A stretch of 9,849 bases of DNA from an uncultured Lachnospiraceae bacterium. Its GTDB lineage: Bacteria > Bacillota_A > Clostridia > Lachnospirales > Lachnospiraceae. The stretch lies in the NCBI GenBank assembly GCA_947175285.1, contig CAMWMM010000144.1, positions 1 through 9,849 on the forward strand, given 5' to 3'. A model generated the notes under the pieces. The model saw only the letters and a program-made list of their open reading frames with translations, searched no databases and had not been told where the DNA came from. How positions within the stretch are numbered: the stretch's first letter is position 1; each line of letters begins with the position of its first letter. The position numbers were made by a program, and so were the translations under genes. Of the stretch, positions 6,097-9,849 are shown piece by piece.

Positions 6097-7912
6097 GCTG
6101 TCTCATCTCCTTTAGTCCACATGGAATAGTTATGCTCACGCAAGTTCCCTCACCCACCTTACTCTCTATGCGAAGTTCATAATCATCATGATAAATAAGT
6201 TCAAGGCGTTCTTTCACATTTCTGATTGCATATCTTCCGATTCGCTGGCTTGCATATTTTCGGTTATCTGTTTTATCCCATATGGCCTGCATCTGTTCAT
6301 CACTCATTCCAACTCCGGTATCTTTAATTTGGAAAATCATGCAGCCTTCTTTCTGAGAGCCGATAACACTCAAATAATAGTTACCATCCGTCTTCTCAAA
6401 TCCATGTACAATGGCATTTTCCACAAAAGGCTGTAAAATCAGCTTTGGTATTTCCTCATCCAAAATCATGCTATCGAGAGATATCTCATATTCCAGCCGT
6501 TTTCCGAATCTCATTTTCTGAATATGCAGATACCGATCCAGTAATTCCGCTTCTGTCTGTACCGTTACAATTCCGTTTCCTCTGTTCAAAACCAGCCGGA
6601 ACAATTGTGAAAGTGACAAAATATCTTCTGCAATCTCTTCATTTCCCGATTCTGTTGCTTTCCAATACAGAGAATCTAATGTGTTATAGAGAAAATGAGG
6701 GTTAATCTGTGCCTGCAGAGCATCCAGTTCGCTCTCCCTCTCTCTAATCGCCATCACATAATTTTTATCAATTAACTCTCTGATATCATCTACCATTCTA
6801 TTAAAACATGCCGATACTTCACCTACTTCATCCTGTGTCATAACTTCAACTTTCTGGCTGAAATCTCCCTGCTTAAAGTTATTCATTGCAACACTTAATG
6901 CGTGCAGAGGCTTTGAAACAATATTAGAAACCAAAAGTAAAACCGGATACATTCCGATTAAAAATCCGATTAGCAGCGCTAACGGCGCATAAATAATCGC
7001 ATTACTCAAATCTTTCCATCCCATACGCCTCACTATCTTTATAATGCTGGTTTTTGTCTCTTCATCGCAGCACCGATAGATGCTGTAATTTCCCCATGTG
7101 CTGCTTTGCACTAATTCTTTTCCCATAGGTTCTAAAAATTTCTCTGTGATTATATCGGATACGGTTTCGTCATCAATATTCCCGCAGCGCACCAGTTCCG
7201 CACCATATTCACTCATCACAATTACCGCTTCCTGCCTGTTACCAAGAGAATTCTGACAAATTTCGTCAAATATCTCTGCTGTTGAGCCTATTACCAGATA
7301 CCCCAGCTTGTTTTTCCGTGCCATATCGTAGATTTCACGGTACATTACAATTTTATCACTCTGATTGAACTGATACGTATCAGACTGATACCGTCCGACT
7401 CTCTGCCAGAGAAATATTCCTTTTTCCTGCACGGCAAGTATATAAATATCCTGTTCTTTTACCTGCTCAATATCCCCTATATAAGCAGAACGATCCACAC
7501 AGCTTAGATATGGATTAATGCCGTTTTCCGGATAAATAGCAACCGTTTTAATTTGTCCGTCGATTGCCACCATATCCTGTATGATTTGCATAGGTGCATA
7601 ATTTAACCAAAGTCTGGCATCACGGTTAAGTTCCCCCGGTTCATCTACGGTCAGTATCTTCTTAATCTCTTCATTGATGCTGATGTAAGTACCCATCTCC
7701 ATAATATTTTTCTGGACTACACTGATACTGTCCGATATGCTCTGCACACTTTGAATACATCGTTCCTCTTCACTTCGCACCGCAGACTGATAATTATGCA
7801 TAAGAAGGAGAATGCTAATCAACAGTAAGATAGGCGTAATGATTAAATAGCTGTAGAAAACCAGCTTCTGCCGAATGCTCAACTTCAAAACCCAATTTCT
7901 TATCTGCTGCAT
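6068..7912 (-). CDS. YesM-type sensor histidine kinase
   Basis: This 614-residue membrane kinase has TM1 at about 17-38, an extracellular sensor region of about 265 residues (probably Cache-like by architecture), TM2 at about 305-329, and a HAMP domain at about 330-383. The His_kinase (LytS/YesM) domain follows, with phospho-acceptor H406 in QINPHFLYNTLDSLYWKA. The HATPase_c domain shows the N box PFVENAIVHG (N499) and the G1 box DTGVGMS (531-537). The G2 region reads IGRYAIRNVKERLEL rather than the common GIGLRNVxERL, keeping the downstream RNVKERL helix. Length and layout are normal for kinases that sense sugars or sugar-binding proteins. It follows the second permease by 37 nt with a GGAGGA ribosome site 5 nt before the ATG, and overlaps the regulator gene downstream. 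The ligand cannot be deduced; the operon context points to the transported glycoside or its loaded binding protein. Confidence 0.94.
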   Translation of the reverse strand: MQQIRNWVLKLSIRQKLVFYSYLIITPILLLISILLLMHNYQSAVRSEEERCIQSVQSISDSISVVQKNIMEMGTYISINEEIKKILTVDEPGELNRDARLWLNYAPMQIIQDMVAIDGQIKTVAIYPENGINPYLSCVDRSAYIGDIEQVKEQDIYILAVQEKGIFLWQRVGRYQSDTYQFNQSDKIVMYREIYDMARKNKLGYLVIGSTAEIFDEICQNSLGNRQEAVIVMSEYGAELVRCGNIDDETVSDIITEKFLEPMGKELVQSSTWGNYSIYRCCDEETKTSIIKIVRRMGWKDLSNAIIYAPLALLIGFLIGMYPVLLLVSNIVSKPLHALSVAMNNFKQGDFSQKVEVMTQDEVGEVSACFNRMVDDIRELIDKNYVMAIRERESELDALQAQINPHFLYNTLDSLYWKATESGNEEIAEDILSLSQLFRLVLNRGNGIVTVQTEAELLDRYLHIQKMRFGKRLEYEISLDSMILDEEIPKLILQPFVENAIVHGFEKTDGNYYLSVIGSQKEGCMIFQIKDTGVGMSDEQMQAIWDKTDNRKYASQRIGRYAIRNVKERLELIYHDDYELRIESKVGEGTCVSITIPCGLKEMRQHEHQIIDCR

Positions 7913-7948
7913 AACATCCTCCGTACTTTTAAGAAAATTCTACTTATT

Positions 7949-8785
7949 TTATCCTTTTACGGCTCCCATTGCAACACCCTTTGTGATATGTTTGTTCAGG
8001 ATTACGTATACAATAACCGCCGGCGCTGCCGTTAATGCCATAACCGCAAACTGAACCGCATAATTGGAAGAATACTCTCCGGTAAACTCCAATACGGAGA
8101 AAGGTAATGTTTTCCAAGTGGGGCTGCTCAAATAGGTACTTGCCATCATAAACTCATTCCAGTTATTTAAGAATGTCATGATTGCCACCGTTGCAATAGA
8201 CGGCTTTAAAAGAGGCGTAATAATCTGGAATACAATTCTGTAAATTCCACATCCGTCCATAACTGCGGCTTCTTCTAATTCCTTCGGAACAGACTGAATG
8301 AATCCGGTCATCAGGAACATACCCTGCGGCAGCGAAAACGCCACATAAGGAATCAGCAATGCCCATATGGTATCTGTCAAATGCAGTGTACTGTAAATCT
8401 TGTAGTTTGGAAGCAGTGTTGCATGAATCGGAATCATCATACCCATTACCAGCAATGTGCTTATCAGTCCATTCAATTTCCATTTCATACGCTGGCAGGC
8501 AAAAGCCGCCATAATTGATATGATAATAACCAAAACAACTGCCAGTGTATTAATTAAAACACTATTTCTTAAATAATGCAGAAAATTACCATCCACAAAT
8601 GCTTTCACATAATTATCCCATCGTATTTTCTCCGGAATAATAAGTAATCCATTCGTAAACATTTCATTACTGCTGCCAAGTGAAAAATCAACAAGCCAGA
8701 TTAGCGGAAACAGCTGAATGATTGCAACAATCATTAATACAATCCATAAAATTACCTGACCGATTTTCTTACCATTTTCTTTCAT
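7949..8785 (-). CDS. CUT1 sugar ABC transporter permease, MalG type
   Basis: This 278-residue inner-membrane protein is the MalG-like half of a carbohydrate uptake (CUT1) ABC transporter. About six hydrophobic segments are visible, starting with VILWIVLMIVAIIQLFPLIW at 11-30, and the cytoplasmic EAA loop that docks the ATPase is at 172-194 (EAAVMDGCG, then ITPLLKP). The C-terminus ends in the HITKGVAMGAVKG segment typical of the MalG family. Its start lies 11 nt after the first permease stop, and the AGGGGGTGG ribosome site overlaps that stop codon, so the two permeases are translationally coupled, as expected for a heterodimer. No ATPase gene is present in the window; in Firmicutes, CUT1 systems often share an unlinked MsmX-type ATPase. 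Confidence 0.94.
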   Translation of the reverse strand: MKENGKKIGQVILWIVLMIVAIIQLFPLIWLVDFSLGSSNEMFTNGLLIIPEKIRWDNYVKAFVDGNFLHYLRNSVLINTLAVVLVIIISIMAAFACQRMKWKLNGLISTLLVMGMMIPIHATLLPNYKIYSTLHLTDTIWALLIPYVAFSLPQGMFLMTGFIQSVPKELEEAAVMDGCGIYRIVFQIITPLLKPSIATVAIMTFLNNWNEFMMASTYLSSPTWKTLPFSVLEFTGEYSSNYAVQFAVMALTAAPAVIVYVILNKHITKGVAMGAVKG

Positions 8786-8796
8786 GTAACCACCCC

Positions 8797-9672
8797 CTAT
8801 GCTTCCTGCTTATCCCTGAATATGGTGTTAAGTGCAACTGTCACAAGAACACAGATGATTATAAATATTACGCCGATTGCATTACCATATCCGTACTTAA
8901 ATGCTTTAAATGCCTGCTGGTATAGATAATTCGCTGCAAACTGTGTACTGTTATTCGGACCGCCGTTTGTCAACAAGTATACTGTTTCCATCTGCTTTAA
9001 GGCGGAAATGATTGCCATTGTCACATTAATCTGGATAACCGGTTTCATAAGCGGCAGTGTAATTCTAAAAAATGTCGTCCACCAGTTTGCCCCGTCAATA
9101 GAAGCTGCCTCATACAGAACCGGGTCAATATTTTTAATACCAGTATAGTAAATCAGCATACCCCATCCAAATCCATGCCAGATTAATACGATTAGTACAG
9201 ACCAGATCGCGTTCTGCTGTGAGAGCCAGTTAATCTGCCCCTGGTAGCCAAATGCCTTTAATATATTATTTAAAAGTCCGAAATCCGGATTATAGATAAA
9301 CTTCCAAAGGTAAGCTATTACTGCTACGGATATAACATTAGGAATAAAGTATATACAACGGAAAATTCCCTCTGCCTTTCCCTGTAGTTTATCCAACACT
9401 GCTGCCACAAGAATCGCCAACGGGTGCTGTATACAGATAAATCCGACAGCTAACAACAGTGAATTTTTTAAAGAACGCCCAAACGCACTGTCGTGAAATA
9501 ATTTCACATAATTATCCCATCCAATCAGATGCGCTTCCCCCATACCGGTATAGTCTGTAAAACCGTAATAAACACTCAAACAGATTGGCGCCAGCACTGC
9601 GAACAGAAAAACCAATACTCCCGGCAGAACAAGATTAAAAATGACTAGTTTGTTGCTATACAGCTTTTTCAT
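8797..9672 (-). CDS. CUT1 sugar ABC transporter permease, MalF/UgpA type
   Basis: This 291-residue permease is the MalF/UgpA-like partner of the downstream MalG-type protein. It has six predicted membrane segments, the first around 10-34 (LVIFNLVLPGVLVFLFAVLA), and the EAA loop at 188-210 (EAASIDGANWW, then ITLPLMKP). The motif LTNGGPNNSTQ near 234-244 is characteristic of this family. I chose the ATG at 9670-9672 (protein begins MKKLYSNK) because an AAAGGAGA site lies about 6 nt upstream and the length matches the family. The frame stays open to an ATG at 9742-9744, but that adds a non-hydrophobic, Arg/Lys-rich extension that runs through a hairpin and has no good ribosome site. It follows the binding-protein gene by 95 nt and precedes the second permease by 11 nt. 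The substrate is unknown, but the GH30 enzyme in the operon suggests an oligosaccharide or glycoside. Confidence 0.94.
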   Translation of the reverse strand: MKKLYSNKLVIFNLVLPGVLVFLFAVLAPICLSVYYGFTDYTGMGEAHLIGWDNYVKLFHDSAFGRSLKNSLLLAVGFICIQHPLAILVAAVLDKLQGKAEGIFRCIYFIPNVISVAVIAYLWKFIYNPDFGLLNNILKAFGYQGQINWLSQQNAIWSVLIVLIWHGFGWGMLIYYTGIKNIDPVLYEAASIDGANWWTTFFRITLPLMKPVIQINVTMAIISALKQMETVYLLTNGGPNNSTQFAANYLYQQAFKAFKYGYGNAIGVIFIIICVLVTVALNTIFRDKQEA

Positions 9673-9677
9673 AGAAA

Positions 9678-9685
9678 TCTCCTTT
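9678..9685 (-). promoter_or_regulatory. Ribosome binding site fixing the MalF-type permease start
   Basis: On the minus strand this reads AAAGGAGA, close to the perfect anti-Shine-Dalgarno complement, 5 nt before the ATG at 9670-9672. The alternative in-frame ATG at 9742-9744 is preceded only by weak AGAGTAAGCA. This decides the 291-residue start. Confidence 0.8.
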
Positions 9686-9700
9686 CTTACAGATATTGAA

Positions 9701-9741
9701 AGAGGATGCTGCAAAAGTATATTTCTTTTGGAACATCCTCT
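9701..9741 (-). promoter_or_regulatory. Intercistronic hairpin between binding-protein and permease genes
   Basis: Arms AGAGGATG and CATCCTCT (8 bp) enclose a 3x3 internal loop, then CAAAAG and CTTTTG (6 bp) around a 7-nt A/T loop. On the minus strand, the transcribed direction, the hairpin is followed by TTCAATATCTG, not a T run, so a strong terminator is unlikely. Hairpins at this place in sugar transporter operons often protect the binding-protein mRNA or cause partial termination, giving more binding protein than permease. That role here is inference; the base pairing is seen directly. Confidence 0.6.
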
Positions 9742-9767
9742 CATTGCTTACTCTATTAATTCTGCTT

Positions 9768-9849
9768 TTATTCGCATGCCGCACCAATTGCTGTGAGGAA
9801 GTCCTCTACGGTTACGGAACCGTTAGATACACCCTGAATCTCACTTTCA
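9768..9849 (-). CDS. Sugar-binding protein of the ABC transporter, C-terminal fragment
   Basis: Only the last 26 codons and the TAA stop (9768-9770) lie in the window. They read ESEIQGVSNGSVTVEDFLTA, then IGAACE, with the EIQ-NGS-VEDFL pattern often found at the end of family 1 extracellular solute-binding proteins (a long amphipathic helix after a short turn). Position immediately upstream of two CUT1 permeases is exactly where the binding-protein gene is expected. In Firmicutes these are usually lipoproteins anchored outside the membrane; the signal peptide would lie beyond the right edge. The penultimate Cys is slightly unusual but needs no special explanation. The identification rests on a short tail plus context. 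Confidence 0.75.
   Translation of the reverse strand, partial: ESEIQGVSNGSVTVEDFLTAIGAACE

Noticed and set aside
9673..9744. In-frame ATG at 9742-9744 extending the MalF-type permease by 24 residues
   Set aside because: It lacks a good ribosome site, the extension is basic rather than membrane-like and runs through the hairpin, and the ATG at 9670-9672 has an ideal AAAGGAGA site.

Overview
The window looks like a low-to-moderate GC Firmicutes chromosome, most probably a gut Lachnospiraceae-type Clostridium. The clues are strong AGGAGG-type ribosome binding sites, a bile salt hydrolase of the clostridial type, a CUT1 sugar transporter whose ATPase is not alongside its permeases, and a YesM/YesN-type two-component system. 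The genus assignment is inference from protein style, not from a search. There are no rRNA, tRNA, IS, phage or CRISPR features, and coding density is very high; no gene-free stretch exceeds about 145 bases.

Left block (1-2428, minus strand). One tight transcription unit reads from right to left: L-rhamnulose-1-phosphate aldolase (rhaD), bile salt hydrolase (bsh), then a REC-HD-GYP response regulator cut by the left edge. Gaps are 14 and 20 nt, and a promoter with a perfect extended -10 lies just upstream of rhaD. The unit mixes deoxysugar breakdown, bile acid deconjugation and a predicted c-di-GMP phosphodiesterase, which is an unexpected combination.

Middle (2429-3994). A 143-nt divergent promoter region separates rhaD from the only plus-strand gene, a soluble chemoreceptor with a C-terminal zinc-binding CZB domain. 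That gene ends in a clear rho-independent terminator.

Right block (3993-9849, minus strand). This is a sugar-uptake operon read from right to left: the end of a probable sugar-binding lipoprotein, two CUT1 permeases, a YesM-type sensor kinase, a YesN-type REC-AraC regulator, and finally a cytoplasmic GH30 glycoside hydrolase. The likely logic is that the kinase and regulator sense an extracellular glycoside and activate the operon, the transporter imports it (with an ATPase encoded elsewhere), and the GH30 enzyme cleaves it inside the cell. A conserved-looking hairpin between the binding-protein gene and the first permease gene probably sets their relative expression. The substrate cannot be read from the sequence.
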